Numbered from the stretch's first letter, positions 17,190-29,402 are shown. The stretch is DNA of 64,000 bases from Protula sp. h YS-2021 (GCA_949752745.1 OX457025.1:94135304-94199303), one strand, 5' to 3'. Notes: a model not told the origin generated them from the letters alone. Numbers and translations are program-made.

Positions 17190-17935
17190 GTGATGTTATT
17201 TCGGTACAGCGGATAAAACGGAACGGAACATACGTTCCATCAACGTTGGATCGACTTCGCATCCGATATCGAATCAACGTCGGTGTTGGTCTATTGCGGA
17301 ACTTGAAACAACGTCTACCTTCCGACGTTGGATAGACGTCGATTATCCCGACGAGGTTTCTCCCGACGTTGTATAGATGTTGGGAAAGCAGTGTTGTATA
17401 GGCGTCGTGAAAATATTAATCTAAAGTCGCAATCTAGACACCGACAGTTATGGTGTGGTCACCTCTACGTCACAGTAACCTCACCCCTGGGTCATCCGAT
17501 CATACAGGATATGTTTTTCTTTTTCAAAAGTAGGTGGGTAAAAACTTGTGAGCTCTAGAAGTTCTCATATTTTACGTACTCGTTTTGATCTGTTTTCGAA
17601 GTAACCTGTCATGGCTAACATTTCTGGTCAGTGATAACATTAGGAAGTTTTTTCCTTGTGAGTCCGGTATCTGTACAATGTCGATTTTTCGACGTCTATT
17701 CACCAAAGACGTAGATTTGACATGTGAGAAATTTGCGCTTTGTTGCTATCAAAACAATGCCTAAACAACGCTGGTTACTCAACGCCTATTCAACGTTGTG
17801 TCACAAACAAACTTTGGTCAGATGTTGATCTATGGTGACGGCCAGTCACAGCAAATTACAACTGAAGTTAATGTTGTGGTTTGGTCCGATCAACGTCGCA
17901 TCCTCAAATCGACGTTCAATTGGCATTGAAATGTT
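17190..17935 (+). repeat. Dispersed repeat rich in CAACGTTG/GACGTC motifs, copy 1
   Basis: Many ACGTTGGATAGACGTCG-like motifs. The central TGGTGTGGTCACCTCTACGT segment has a counterpart at about 59,520-59,580, and both are followed further on by more AACGTTG/GACGT motifs. It is probably a degenerate SINE- or MITE-type family. Shorter pieces occur near 36,590 and 47,950-48,110. Confidence 0.5.
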
Positions 17936-18068
17936 AACTGGGGAGCAAAGTTATCCTAGGCTATCTCCAATCCTTTTACGATAGCCTCACTCAGGTTAAA
18001 AAAGATGGACACCTTTATTTTCAATTTTTATTTTATATTGCAAAAAAAAAAAACAAATAAATTACTAA

Positions 18069-18690
18069 GATGTCTTCACCCTGGGGAGTGAAGTTATTCT
18101 GGAAGGGGATAGGATATCCTCCTATACTTCCATGGGAACAGGCGCCCCCCCCCCCTGGCGCTTTCCCCCAGGCGGTTTCCCCTCTGGCGGTCTCCCCCCG
18201 TCCTCCCCCCCACCCCACGGCAGATTTTTTTTGGGAAACTTTCATCAGCAAAACTTTTACATCTCATTCCTTTTTTCCTTCTCCCCCCCCCCCCCCCTCA
18301 AACTTGCTTTCCTCACTGATGTATGAAGACTAAAGGGTTATTGATGTTTTTAATCTGTGTACTTAAGTGTATGCATTGAGTTTTCGAATTAACGAAATGT
18401 CTGATCTACTGTTGTGCTGATTGCATGTCACCATATTTCTATTGATAATTATGTAAGTAGATGAAAGGTGAGATTGAAAATTAAAAAAAGAAATGAAATG
18501 TACAAGTTTTGCTGATTTAAGTTTTACTGACTAAAAAAATCTGCCATGGGGGAGAAGGACGCCGGGGGGAGTCAGCCTGCGGGGGAGATCGCCAAAGGAG
18601 GGGGGGGGGGTTGGTAGGGGGGAGTCCGCCGGGAGGGAGACCGCCTAGACCCACTTCCACACGGAGTGAAGATATCCGGGGGCGGGGGCG
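18069..18690. mobile_element. Foldback element with GGCGGTCTCCCCC-type words
   Basis: The left arm (18,130-18,232) has C-rich words GGCGGTCTCCCCC and ends CGGCAGATTTTTTT. The right arm (18,533-18,650) is its inverse, AAAAAAATCTGCC then GGGGGAGWCCGCC words. Inner flanks also pair (TCAGCAAAACTT and AAGTTTTGCTGA). No coding capacity. Same architecture as the elements at 13.6-16.8 kb. Confidence 0.6.
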
Positions 18691-19965
18691 AGTGATGTTC
18701 CTGTTACAGCCGACCCCTATGCCTCCAACCCTTTTGTTTTAGCACATTATGCCCAATGCCGTTAGCTCATGAGTACTGATCAAAATTGTGTCAACGCGTT
18801 CGTTTTCCAACAAAACGAGTTTACACACAGACAAGGTACAAACTGGTGTGTATATTTTGTTTATATACTGATCGTGTAAACATTTGACAAGTGGGTCGGG
18901 CGTGTCCTTAGCCACTTGAAGGAGCGGTGGGCCCATTCATAAGAACACTCGCGTTCACAGAAACTCTGCTACAGCAACAACACCGCCACCTTGAAAGTGA
19001 CGTTAAAAAGTAGTCCAGTGGAAATATGCTTTCTGCTCGAGCGGGGTGGGGAGCTGGAGGGGTGGCCAAGGATCGATACTCTGTAGCCGCGGGGGGGGGG
19101 AGTTGTGCTTATAAAACACTCAACACTGACGTAACATTTTTGAGCTGACCTAATCTTTTAGCACAAAAATAGCCTTGGGTTTTGCAATGAAAACTTCTGT
19201 TGGTTTATTGGATTTGTACCGCCTTGTTGCACCGCAGGGTACCGCCGGGACCGGAAAAGCCCCCCCCCCCCCACCGTTTTTGTTTTGATTTTATTGAACG
19301 TTGAACTTAAAGTCCGATCATTCCCGTACTCCTCCCCTGCACCTAAGACAATTATCTTAATACGCAAGTTAATTATTGCTTGGTTATTACTTTCTTCCAC
19401 TGTACACACTTAAATGCTCAAGAGCGTCTAACGCCTGTTTGCGTTCGACGAGCTCAAGTTTGTCTATTTTTACTTTAAAGCATGACAACTGTACGCCTAT
19501 GCAAAGAAGGCTTTAATATCCCCACTGTTTAAGTCACTGAGTAAAAACAAACGAGCCGCGCTTGTTTTTTACACAGAAGATCTCAAGTACATATTTAACG
19601 AATTCTTCGTGACCAAATAATAGTTTAACTGGCAAGGCGTTGACATTATCCAGAATCCTATTTGCCTTGGTACTAGTTAAAGAGGGTTCTTTTTATTCAC
19701 GTCTGAATGAAAAAAAAGTTAGTCACATGTGACATTACTAGTAAAAACCTATCACCAGTGACTGACGCCTAGTTATTTGATAGAAACAATATTGTTTTGG
19801 ATTACTAAAGCTTTGTCATTCATAACACGGAAGAAATATATTTTGAATTGAAGAGCAACGCTAAGTAGGCAAATAATAGAAGACAGACTTGAAAATCATA
19901 AAGAGTTATAAGATATAGAAATGGTAATGATCGCCATATTGAGTACTGTTGTCTCCGGATGAAAA
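18691..19965. other. Intergenic; possible 5' region of the next gene
   Basis: No gene recognised. G/C homopolymers at about 19,090 and 19,260. Ordinary AT-rich sequence otherwise. Confidence 0.35.
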
Positions 19966-21033
19966 ATGTTGAAAATAAACAATTTTAATTGCTGTTTCAC
20001 ATTAGGCGGGATTTTCCTTTTCATGTTCATTCTGTTAGTAAGACATTTTCGGATACAACATGATTCAACTGAACCAAAAATCAACCTTTCACATTCGGAC
20101 GGTGCAGAAGGAAACCCAATGGATTTAGTAGCCAAACCCGGATATTCCCAGCAAGGATATGATAACGAAGATTACGAAAGAGTTGATGAATCCCGCTCAG
20201 CATTCTACAAGACGGAACTTGGAGCGGAAGATCGTAAATTTCTCACGCAACGACCGCGGTGTCAGCAGGGCTACATCTCTGGCATGGAGAGTGTGTGCGC
20301 GCCAGTAGGGTGTTTACCACTACTAACGCCATCTAGGAACTATGTGGAGAACTACTCGCTAGAACACACACATCATGCACGTCACTTCCACGTAGAGATT
20401 GTGACAGAGCTCAGTAGGCTTCAAAGGTCACGTGGTATTTACGGAAGTGTTTGGATGATAGGATGGGATAATATCCTGCAATCATCTTCTTCGAATATTA
20501 TTGATGTGGATATTGGAGAAACTTTGATCGTTTCGGATATTCCCGGAAGTGTGAATGCGTCACAGAAAATACAGATTTTGGAACGATCGCGAGCGTCGAG
20601 ACTTAAATTAAGTTCACACAATATAAAACATTTTCCTGTGCTTCATTCATCAGATGTAAATATAAATACTTTTGCTGAAAACCATACTCAGTTTAGGATA
20701 ATATTTATTCGTTCGAATCAAGATACTTTTGCCGTGACAAGTATCCTCCAGCGGGCGTTGTGTCTTCTACGAGAGGGGGGCTTAATAATTGTAGATTTGT
20801 CAAACACAAATGATATTCCAACCGGGCTTCGGCTTTTCTTTGAAAAACACAGTAATGTGTTGTCACCATTCCTTGCCACTAAGTCCAAAATTTATTTAAG
20901 TACAACGAGATGGCAGACAGACTATATGCAACATGTGCATGGGCTGTCTTTGCTGGAGTCACTGAGCTTCCGGGAGAGCACTGGTCAGGCTTTTGGGTCA
21001 CATGACCTGCTGCTCTCTGTCAGGACCAGATAA
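19966..21033 (+). CDS. Intron-less type II membrane protein, Rossmann-like C-terminal half
   Basis: A 355-residue protein. A short basic N-terminus is followed by one transmembrane segment (about residues 8-26, FTLGGIFLFMFILLV), so it is probably a Golgi/ER type II protein with a lumenal domain. The stem (30-95) is acidic and Tyr-rich. A Cys-containing segment (RCQQGYISGMESVCAPVGC) begins the globular part. Near residues 265-285 the pattern LCLLREGGLIIVDLSNTND resembles the strand-turn of a SAM-dependent methyltransferase or related Rossmann fold. I do not recognise a specific family; a methyltransferase-like or glycosylation-related enzyme is only a suggestion. The frame is complete with no internal stops. 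Confidence 0.65.
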   Translation: MLKINNFNCCFTLGGIFLFMFILLVRHFRIQHDSTEPKINLSHSDGAEGNPMDLVAKPGYSQQGYDNEDYERVDESRSAFYKTELGAEDRKFLTQRPRCQQGYISGMESVCAPVGCLPLLTPSRNYVENYSLEHTHHARHFHVEIVTELSRLQRSRGIYGSVWMIGWDNILQSSSSNIIDVDIGETLIVSDIPGSVNASQKIQILERSRASRLKLSSHNIKHFPVLHSSDVNINTFAENHTQFRIIFIRSNQDTFAVTSILQRALCLLREGGLIIVDLSNTNDIPTGLRLFFEKHSNVLSPFLATKSKIYLSTTRWQTDYMQHVHGLSLLESLSFRESTGQAFGSHDLLLSVRTR

Positions 21034-21299
21034 CTCCGTCTTCAGATGTAAGATTTCTGTGCGTTGTTGTCCAACAGCCAACCTCTTCGGCGGTTCGGTC
21101 TGTCGTGTATAACACCTTTTTACTCCGCAGATCCTAGTACTTATAAAAGAGAGGAATCACTTTTTAAATAACCTCAACAACAAGTCTATACGGCTGTTCG
21201 GTCTGTTATGCACCATACCATTTTACTCCACATGCAGATCCACCGGGGATAATAATACTCATTAAGGGGGCACTACATTTTAGAATATCCGTCTGCTGT

Positions 21300-23300
21300 G
21301 TTTTTACACATAATAGAGGTCTCATCGGAGATCAGTTGTTTCATAATATCGGATTTCTGTGTAATTAACTTGGTAGCTAATAATTATTCTGTGGATTTGT
21401 TTTAGTAAGGAGCTATTTCGGAAATAGCTTTATGGAAGTGGTCCTATATGAGATGTTTGTAATAGAAGCAATTTTTTTTGCCCTGTTAAAGGTGGCTCTT
21501 TTTGCAAGGTGGTCTTATTTGTAAGGTTTGCTGTAACAGAACCTAGGTTTTTGGTTCTGTTAAAAGCGTTCCTTTTGCGAGGTGGTTCTATCTGTGATGT
21601 TTTTTTTATAGAACCTACTTTTTTGTTCTGTCAAAAGTGATCCTTTTTGTGGGGTGGTTCTAATTGTGATGTTAATTTATAATAGAACTTATCTTTTTGT
21701 TTTGTCAAAATGGTTTTTTTTGTAGGGTGGTCCAGTATCATGGTTCCACTGTATATTTGTTGCATTTATATAGAACATAGTGTTGTTTATATAGCAATAC
21801 CAATCTGTGAAATATCCCACAACTCTAAATTCTGAAAAAAATAATATATTATTTTTCAAGCACTTCAGTTCTTGGTTATTGTGATTAAGCTATAGTACAA
21901 TAAAAACAAGGCGAAACCCTGCAGCTTTTCGCATATCCATTCTAGCTTGCGGTGCGAAATTATCTGAGATCTTTTCGCTTTTGCTTGTAAAGAAATCAGC
22001 GATCATTTCGCTTGAGCTTGTTACGCAGCGGTCTTTTCGCTGTTCGTAAAAATATGCCAACATCTCGATGACCATTCGCGATTTTGTTTTCGCTTTTATT
22101 TTTTTATTTATTTATTTTTTAATTTGCAGTCTTTCAGCGCATAACGTACTCTATTCAGCGCATAACATAGACCATTTGGCTCAAATCTGAGACGTTTTTG
22201 CTTTTAAATTGGGCTTTGGAAATCCGCGTTCGTTTGACATGGCGGAAGGTGCGAGCTCCCTCCCTCCTTCGGGCTGAAACAGGACTAAAAATTAATCGTG
22301 CCTGCTAGATGATTTCATGTGTGGGTTGGTCCTCAGCTGCAATTTGCGTGAAAATGCTCATATTTATGTTATGTTATGTTATGTTATGTTATGTTATGTT
22401 ATGTTATGTTAATTCCTTGGTTATTGCTTTTGTGCTCCAAAAAGATGGACGATGCGTCATATACTTGTATTGACAGGCTGAGTTTTTATTATTGTTTGTA
22501 GCCTCTGGTTGTTATTTAGTCAAATTTGGCCTTGACATTACGTATGTATTTTAGTACTTGTAAACAATAAAGTGGGAACACTGCAGATGGTATTATTGGA
22601 CTTGATTTCTTGAAGTTTGTGTGAAATCAAAGAAACTCTATTAAAACAGATATCTCACAATTTGGCAATAAGACCCGGATGAAACATAAACTGGGCAGCC
22701 TTTTTTATGGTAATAGAAAAAAATCAGGCAAATGGTATTTTTGAATATTCTTGCTAACGAAGTCATAAAAACCGTCCTAGAATGCCGCCATCTTTTCGAG
22801 TTTATAATACCTCTGTGTAATGAGCACCTTGAATTTCAGGACCAATCACTGAAAACTATCGCTGTGTGATTTTGTAATGTGCACCCCTGATTTTAATGGG
22901 CCACATTTTATGGCCGGTTTATTTGTGCCTTCTAAAACAACCTAATTTTGCTGACTTATTTCTTCTACACTCGTACCACTGGAAAAATCTATTTTGCGAT
23001 AAGAATTCTATCCAAGGCTTCTTTGGGATATTACAATGGCCACAAAGATTTCAAGGATACTAAAAAATATTTATAGACGCAGCAAGCGTTGCATTAAATT
23101 CGAACTTTTCGTACTGTTTCTATGTGTAGTACCATTTGGGGGAAACAGGTTGAACAAAATGTATATTGTACAAGAAAAGACAGTATTAAGGCATAATCTT
23201 TACAGTAATAACCCAAATCTTCTACAGAATATTTGAAATGAATTTTTAAATTAAAAATCAAACTATTCAAACAACATTAAATGCGAAAAGATGCTGGTCC
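21300..23300 (+). repeat. Segmental duplicate of the inter-TLR spacer (paired with 41,200-43,260)
   Basis: Collinear similarity by eye with the spacer before the second TLR gene. Shared blocks include GTTAACTTGGTRGC near the start, TTTGGCCTTGACATTACGTA near 22,530 and 42,412, GATATCTCACAATTTG near 22,650 and 42,524, and TTCTAAAACAACCTAATTTT near 22,931 and 43,015. No TLR gene follows this copy. It contains no gene. Confidence 0.75.
22366..22410 (+). repeat. (ATGTT)9 microsatellite
   Basis: Nine perfect ATGTT units. It is absent from the duplicate copy at 42.3 kb. Confidence 0.95.
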
Positions 23301-23564
23301 CCCACCTTTTCTTTCACCCATTTATACTGTAAAAAGAAATTTCCCAGCTCCAAAGATAACTTTAACTTTGAAACCAAAGGTGAGAGCATTGGGTTTTTAC
23401 GAACTTTTGTTTGTGCACAACACCTGGGTCAATATGTACTACCCGCAAGGTGGGAATATAGGGGACATGTCATGGACAGGTAAATGCTTTCTCTAAGATA
23501 CAAACAAGCATACAACCTGTAGAGACTGGAAAATGAAGCACAATAAAAGCAACTAAACTAACGT

Positions 23565-23902
23565 TTTATTTCGTAAAACGAGCTTTTACGAGTAAAAGCG
23601 TAATTCGCGTTCTCCACCTTTAATGGGTTCCCCTTCTGGTTAGACTACCACGCAACAATAGAAAAAGAATTTTTTGTGCTGCAGTTCGAAAGCACCTTAT
23701 CCCGCCCTCTATCCATCGACCAATCAGAATGACTGAGACATCGTCTGCTAGTCTTTGTTTAAGTATGCCATTCCCTGTTAGCCCTCAAAGGCGATTACAA
23801 ACTTGCCCAGGCTAGTTGGGGATGGATGGGATGGGAGAATAGGATAAAAATGGAGAACGCGAATTACGCCTTTACTCGTAAAAGCTCGTTTTACGAAATA
23901 AA
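23565..23902. mobile_element. 338-bp MITE with about 53-bp terminal inverted repeats
   Basis: The left end TTTATTTCGTAAAACGAGCT, continuing to CGCGTTCTCC, is mirrored by GGAGAACGCG running to AGCTCGTTTTACGAAATAAA, with one or two mismatches. The interior (about 230 bp) has no coding potential. A target-site duplication could not be fixed by eye. Confidence 0.8.
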
Positions 23903-25084
23903 CCTTTTAATGGGACTTGAGTTCGGAGCAGTGGAAACTTCCATTCTAGAATTGTCCAAAAAGGTCGCACCCCTGACTTTAATGCAATGGTTCGAAAAGC
24001 TCGTTATTTTTGGTTGTGAGGAAGTAATGGGAACTTGATGTACAAGATGAAATAAAACTTGAAAACTCAGTTCCAACTCTTTAAATGACTACCCCTGATG
24101 GTCTGGAAGGATGCTATTCGGAACTTGCAACATAAAGTAAAGCCAAAAACAAGTATAGAGATTATCACAGCAACTGTAAGTCGTGGTGAATCAGGCTTTC
24201 AACCATTCGACTTAATCTGAGAACTCCTACCACCCCTCTCCAACCGCCCACTTGATGGATCCCTGCTTTTGGTTCTCATTATCCAGTTGCTATGTATTTC
24301 CTGTGCAATTATTCTTTTATTAATAAAATCCATAAGATTTGCGCAAACCAAAACTATAGCATTCAAGCATTAGAGCTTGAGTGTCTTACAAAAACATGCT
24401 GATAAGACTTGGATAAAATGACTCCGTCGTCTAACTTTTTTCCTTTAACCAAGCGTGTTCTCTGAATTTCCGTGTGTATGCCCGAAATTAACACCTACAA
24501 GACTGACTAGATTATTTAGAATCATTCACAAATTGAAAGAAATGCAATACTGACAAATTTCTGTAAATTTGTGACTATTTTCTAGCACGGGGCCGTTATG
24601 GTCCTACGAGCCCATTATGAAATCATGGAACTCTGAACAAGGGTCCGTTCTTTCGGTCTCCGGAATACGCGGGTATGTGGTCACTGCGGTATGCTTAGGA
24701 CCATAATGGTCCCCCTTTTTTGTCTAATTTTTTTTTAGGAAGGAGGAAAAAAACTTGAATTCCCGTGTAGCCGTGAGGCCGAAGACTGAACCGTAGCAGT
24801 CACTCTATCAAAACAATTCTGGATATGATGTTCGCTTAATTATAGAAACAGTCACTTGTTTTCCTGATACCTAATATAAGTACAGAAAAAACGCGGTCCA
24901 ACAGGACTTAAATGCAAAAAAAAACGAAATGTCCTTGGCAAGAAAGGGTATGTCAACCTCCTGTGGGCTGTTACTTCCGTGGTTTGGAGTTGGTGTTGTT
25001 TCCGTTGCGGCCCTTGGAGAAGTTGCCCTGTTTGCCCTTTTTGGGCAACTTATGGGAGAACAGATCTGCAACAGAAACAACTAG
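23903..25084. other. Intergenic with one small inverted-repeat element
   Basis: Apart from the 126-bp element at 24,589-24,714, no gene or exon is recognised. Confidence 0.35.
24589..24714. repeat. 126-bp element with 18-19-bp inverted ends
   Basis: GGGGCCGTTATGGTCCTA at the left is mirrored by TAGGACCATAATGGTCCCC at the right, with two mismatches. It is a small foldback or MITE remnant. Confidence 0.6.
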
Positions 25085-25099
25085 TCAGTAGTGGTCGTT

Positions 25100-25560
25100 T
25101 CCGAGGCTACGAACGGCCCTAACGAATAGAGACCGAATAGCTCATCCTGTGAGAAATCTTTCAGATAATATTTAACGAAAGAGTTGGGGGGAGGCCCAAC
25201 AGGCCGTTCTCAATATATCTGAAAGAGACACCCTTAGGGAATTTGCGACTTGCCTTACCTGGTGGGCTTTGATTTTCTGGTCCGTTGAAGGGCTTTGGAC
25301 TCTTTGTGCCTCGTCATAAGCTGCCAAAATGACCCTGTTTATGTAATTTGAAATAGACTGTTTCAAAAGATCTTTGTTAAATTTTGGCATGAAGGAAATG
25401 ATAAGGGCTTTGTTACTTTCTGTTCTGACTGCCCCTGAAATTTCTAAATATTTGCGCAAGGCTTTGACAGGACACAGAGAGACCAGGTTGTTGGAGTCAG
25501 GAACCTCTGGTAGGGGTGGCAGGGTTATATTGTCAAATGTGCCCATCCCTTGGGTAATAT
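25100..25560 (-). pseudogene. DIRS tyrosine recombinase fragment
   Basis: The frame from about 25,546 shows LCPVKALRKYLEISGA, an internal helix ISNYINRVILAAYDEAQ, the catalytic box KAHQVRQVANSL (His-x-x-Arg) and ILRTACWASP. A one-base indel in a C run near 25,193 shifts the frame. The continuation in the next frame carries FVKYYLKDF with the likely catalytic tyrosine. The N-terminal part of the enzyme is degraded. In DIRS elements this enzyme integrates circular DNA copies without making target-site duplications. Confidence 0.75.
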
Positions 25561-26189
25561 TATGGGGTTTTTTCCATGAAACCTATCCTAGGGACTAGGA
25601 TGACCTTCTCCCAGGTGCCCTTGTCATTATTTAACTTTCTGTCCATAGTGTAAATCTCACTTCTCTGTTTTCCCGAGTCTAGTGCTAATAGAAATGTGAA
25701 TCCAAGAGTCGCCTTTTTTGGCTGATATCACGTCCTTGCCAAAAATGTCTGGTCGTTGGCGATAACGAAGGACTAAAGATAAATCACATTGGGCTATGTT
25801 GGAGGAGCAGGATAGGGAATTTACCTTGAAATGTCTGATCAGTTGTGAGAGGGCCGTGTCTTCCCACGGTCATAGCCTGCTGACCTTATAGCTGCCATGT
25901 ATTCCTCAATGGAACTTACTTTCAGCCGTTCGTCTGTGAACAGATGGTCTAGGAAGTCAGCTTCTACCGCTGGGCTAGCTTGAAATTGATCCAACTTGGA
26001 ACTGCTGCATCAGGTGGCAAAGGACTGGTCAGACATCACAGGTGTTACTTCAGCAGGTGGGCGAGGGGTGGAAGTGTTGCCAGAGGCGTTGAGATAGACT
26101 GAGTTTACAACTTTGCAGTGAAGTAGAAGTGTGAACCATGGGACTTCGGGGGACCACAGGACAATGAGTAGCAGGAACTATGGTCTCAG

Positions 26190-26724
26190 TTCGATTATCC
26201 TTTTCAGGATTTGATCTAGGATGGCTTGGGGAGGAAATGTGTACAGTATCTCCTCCCGTGGACACTGACAATCGAGGGCATCCACAGCCCAAGCTGCTTG
26301 AACTGGGAAGGGGGATACGAATCATGGCAGCTGGGCCGTCATTGCATTTGCAATTAGGTCCAGCGTGTGGGGACTGGCGTTTTACCCACTGAAAGGACGA
26401 GGCCAGGCACCATTCGGTGTTGATCACATGTCCCTGTCTGGACGATAAGTCCGCCAGCACGTTCAATTTTTCCACTAGATGGCGGGCTGAAATTGTTATG
26501 TGCTCTTCTCGGACTCTGAATGGAATCTGGAAAGCCAATTTGGACAGGGGCCGTGATTTCGCACCTCTCTGTTTGCTCAGATGAGCTATGGCTGTGAAGT
26601 TGGCTAACCGAAATAGTACTGTTTTGTTTCTGAGGTGCCTGGTCAATTTGTTTAGGACAACTCGGAGCTCCAGCCAATTTATGTGGTAAGCTTGTAGGGA
26701 GAGGGGCCACCTGCCTTTCCACAC
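26190..26724 (-). pseudogene. DIRS RNase H fragment
   Basis: INWLELRVVLNKL carries the family Glu; further on are FRLANFTAIAHLSKQRG (where a conserved Asp-Asn is replaced), ARHLVEKLNVLADLSSRQG and EWCLASSFQWV. These are the landmarks of the DIRS/Gypsy-type RNase H domain. The frame decays after about 26,380. Confidence 0.65.
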
Positions 26725-26989
26725 CTGACCCTACCAGTAAATTTCCCATCCGGCTTGGGATGAGTCCGTTTGGATTTCAGGCCTGGGGCGGGGACTGGAA
26801 TGGTACTCCCTCCGACATGACCCGGTGATCGCACCACCATCGAAGGGCTTGTAGGGCTGTGTGCGATACTTGCATTCTGGCCAAAGGGAACGTCCTTGAC
26901 GTAATGCCCATCTTACCTGGCTCTGAAAGGGCCTGCAGTGGAGACGGCTCAGCGGGACCGTCTTCTCTGTCGCTACTAGTAGCCCCAAA

Positions 26990-27660
26990 AGGGACTCCAT
27001 GGACTGCAATCTTACCTTTTTGTTTGCCTCTGCAATCTTTTGGCAGCGTTCTCAGGTGGGAAATGCTCTCGCTTTTGTTAGATCCCATGACTCCCCGAGA
27101 CAGTTAATTCTATGTTTGTGTATGAGTTCGGATTTGACCAGGTTTACTACTAACCCTACCTGTAACGCCCTGCAAACTAGAGCCATCGTCTGGTTTTTGG
27201 TTAATCCTCTGCCTTGGTTTGCCAGGAACCTGTCGTCTAGATATTGGAAGACTAACATTCCCTCTAGACGGGCTCTTGTCTTTAGTACCTTCATGACCTG
27301 GGTGCCGCCGCAGGGGGATGAATACACTGATGCAGCTGAGGTGGAGAGTGCAGATTGGCCTCTGTCACATCTGAAAAGCAAGCAGAGAAGAAGAACAAAA
27401 GACCATGCAGGGTTATGCCAACAAACAACTACATTTTCTTGCCTTCCACGGCAAGCTTTACCACTGCGAACCAATTAGGTGATTTATGACGAAAAGGGAG
27501 ATTTCTTGGAACGGAATTTGGCACCAGGATTGTTTCGCGACAGACCGTAATAGGCCTGTTCCCCTTCCCGATATGGGTCTGTGCTGCCTCCAGTGGTACC
27601 CGTGGACCTTCGTACCATCGCTTAAAAGGTCCCGTTGGGTCCAGAATGGTCCCCAAATCG
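26990..27660 (-). pseudogene. DIRS reverse transcriptase fragment
   Basis: The core RT motif QYLDDRFLA (Tyr-x-Asp-Asp, 27,230-27,247) is followed by LQVGLVVNLVKSELI, the usual next block. Stops and frame changes occur on both sides. Only the palm region is readable. Confidence 0.65.
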
Positions 27661-27680
27661 CAGTGACCATATCTCCACTA

Positions 27681-29402
27681 TGGGAAAACGATCCTGGCAG
27701 TGAAAAAGACCCACGCAGGTCACAGAAGACGTCTCTCTCCGTCGCAAACGCTCGAAAGTTACCTTGAGATCAAGGGCACCGAAGTGCGTGTTTTATGTAC
27801 CGTTGAGAAGAGGGTGGAAGTCAAAATAAGGTCGAAATGGCTCTTCTCTTAACATTTGCGAGATAAAGATCAACTTCCGATTTTTTACTCGACCTTGGGG
27901 TCAATGTCACCAGAAGTTATACCTTACGTTACGCCTTAGAGGGGATCGAGGCCGAAAATGAGGTCAAAATTGCTCTCGTATAGTTTTTGAGATAAAGTGC
28001 AACTTCAAGCTTTTGACTCGAAAGTGAACTTGAGGTCAAGGTCAACGAAATTTGTACCTAACCTAACGTCCCAAAGGAGGTGGAGGTCCTGGGTCTTGTG
28101 TGATTTTTTTCTGGTTGGTTTTATCAAGCACATAAATTATACTTACTATGGGAGAGCAGTTATTCTTCATCCACTATAAAAGTATGTGAAACACTCCTTT
28201 TCAACGGACTCACAAAAACAACTTGTAATCGTATATGTCAAGTTAATGGGTTCGCAATAAAATCTTAAAAATTGAAAAAAATCAACAACTTTTACAGCTG
28301 CTTGTAAAAAGTCACGTAAGTACAATTCAACGGCTTCAGTAAAAGCTGCATCGCAGATGCAGTAGCTGACAGATAGCCTTCCAATATCGTCCAATCACAA
28401 GCGCGTATGTTCCGCTAAGGATGACTAAGTATTCAGGAATTCACGTTTTCGGGGATAAAGGTTGGACGTTTTACAGAGCACTGGGTGGTTAAAAGTTATT
28501 TTAGCCGTCAATTCGTATACTACTAAGCTGTCTGTATACTGTGTATCAAAATCCCGTTTTAAAACCAACCAGGAAAACCAAACGGAAAATGACGTCATTA
28601 TGATGTCATGCGTTAAAAAATAACGTTATCCTTTGTAAAAAAGTCTCATAACGTATTTTGCTCGAAATTTCTAGGTCCAGCCGTTTTCGAGATATTCAAC
28701 TTTGAAATATCCGTGACGTCACAAGACATTAATGACATCATAGGTCAATAAAAAAATTATATAGCACCACTTCATATAGTCCACTATTAGAGTGCGAAAT
28801 TTCATTCGGCTAGCTTAAGCTGTTTCGGGGGAGATGTCTGGAAACAACAAAACTAACAAAACAGAAAACAATAGATACTTTAAGTACTTTAAGTCCACAC
28901 TTTCCACACCGAGTAAAACCGAATACGTTTGAAAAGTTTACTTTTCAAGCTTAAAATATGGAAACTTGTACTATAATCTATGATTTTTACCAGATCAGGA
29001 TTGATCCAGAATGCATCAAGAGTACAGTAGTGCTACCTGTTGGTCAACTCTACGGCTTAAGAAGCATCCGGTTAGATCCAGATGATTCCGGATGGATTCA
29101 GATTAGTTAAAATGAAACAAAACATAGTGATGTGACCCCTGATGAACTCCTTTGATGGAGACGAACTCAAATCTATAAGTTTTTATCAGATCCAGATCGA
29201 TCCAGATTGAACCAGGCTGCTTAAATGGCATCACAACATAATAATGTAACCATTCCTTCGACTCGCCTCATCACGTCTTGAATTTTTGTGAAAATGACAA
29301 AAGACAATGTCATCTGTACTGTTTCTTTAATTAGTTATGTAAATGAAAGATTAATGAGGGAATGTTTCTGGAGTAACAAGGAAAGCTTTATGCTTTATGC
29401 GT
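27681..29402. other. Non-coding, old repeat-like sequence
   Basis: Around 27,820-28,070 two diverged units share GAGATAAAGWKCAACTTC and GAGGTCAAGGTCAACG-type phrases. Around 28,560-28,860 are TGACGTCA-rich segments and a GTCCAGCCGTTTTCGAGATAT phrase that looks like a dispersed repeat. Around 29,000-29,220 GATCCAGATYGATCC phrases recur. No gene is recognised. Confidence 0.4.

Larger units (their letters stand above)
25085..27680 (-). mobile_element. DIRS-like tyrosine-recombinase retrotransposon, decayed
   Basis: On the minus strand the order reverse transcriptase, RNase H, tyrosine recombinase is recognisable, which is the DIRS-group gene order. All three are frameshifted or truncated. The terminal repeats were not identified. 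It is an old insertion without functional frames. Confidence 0.75.
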
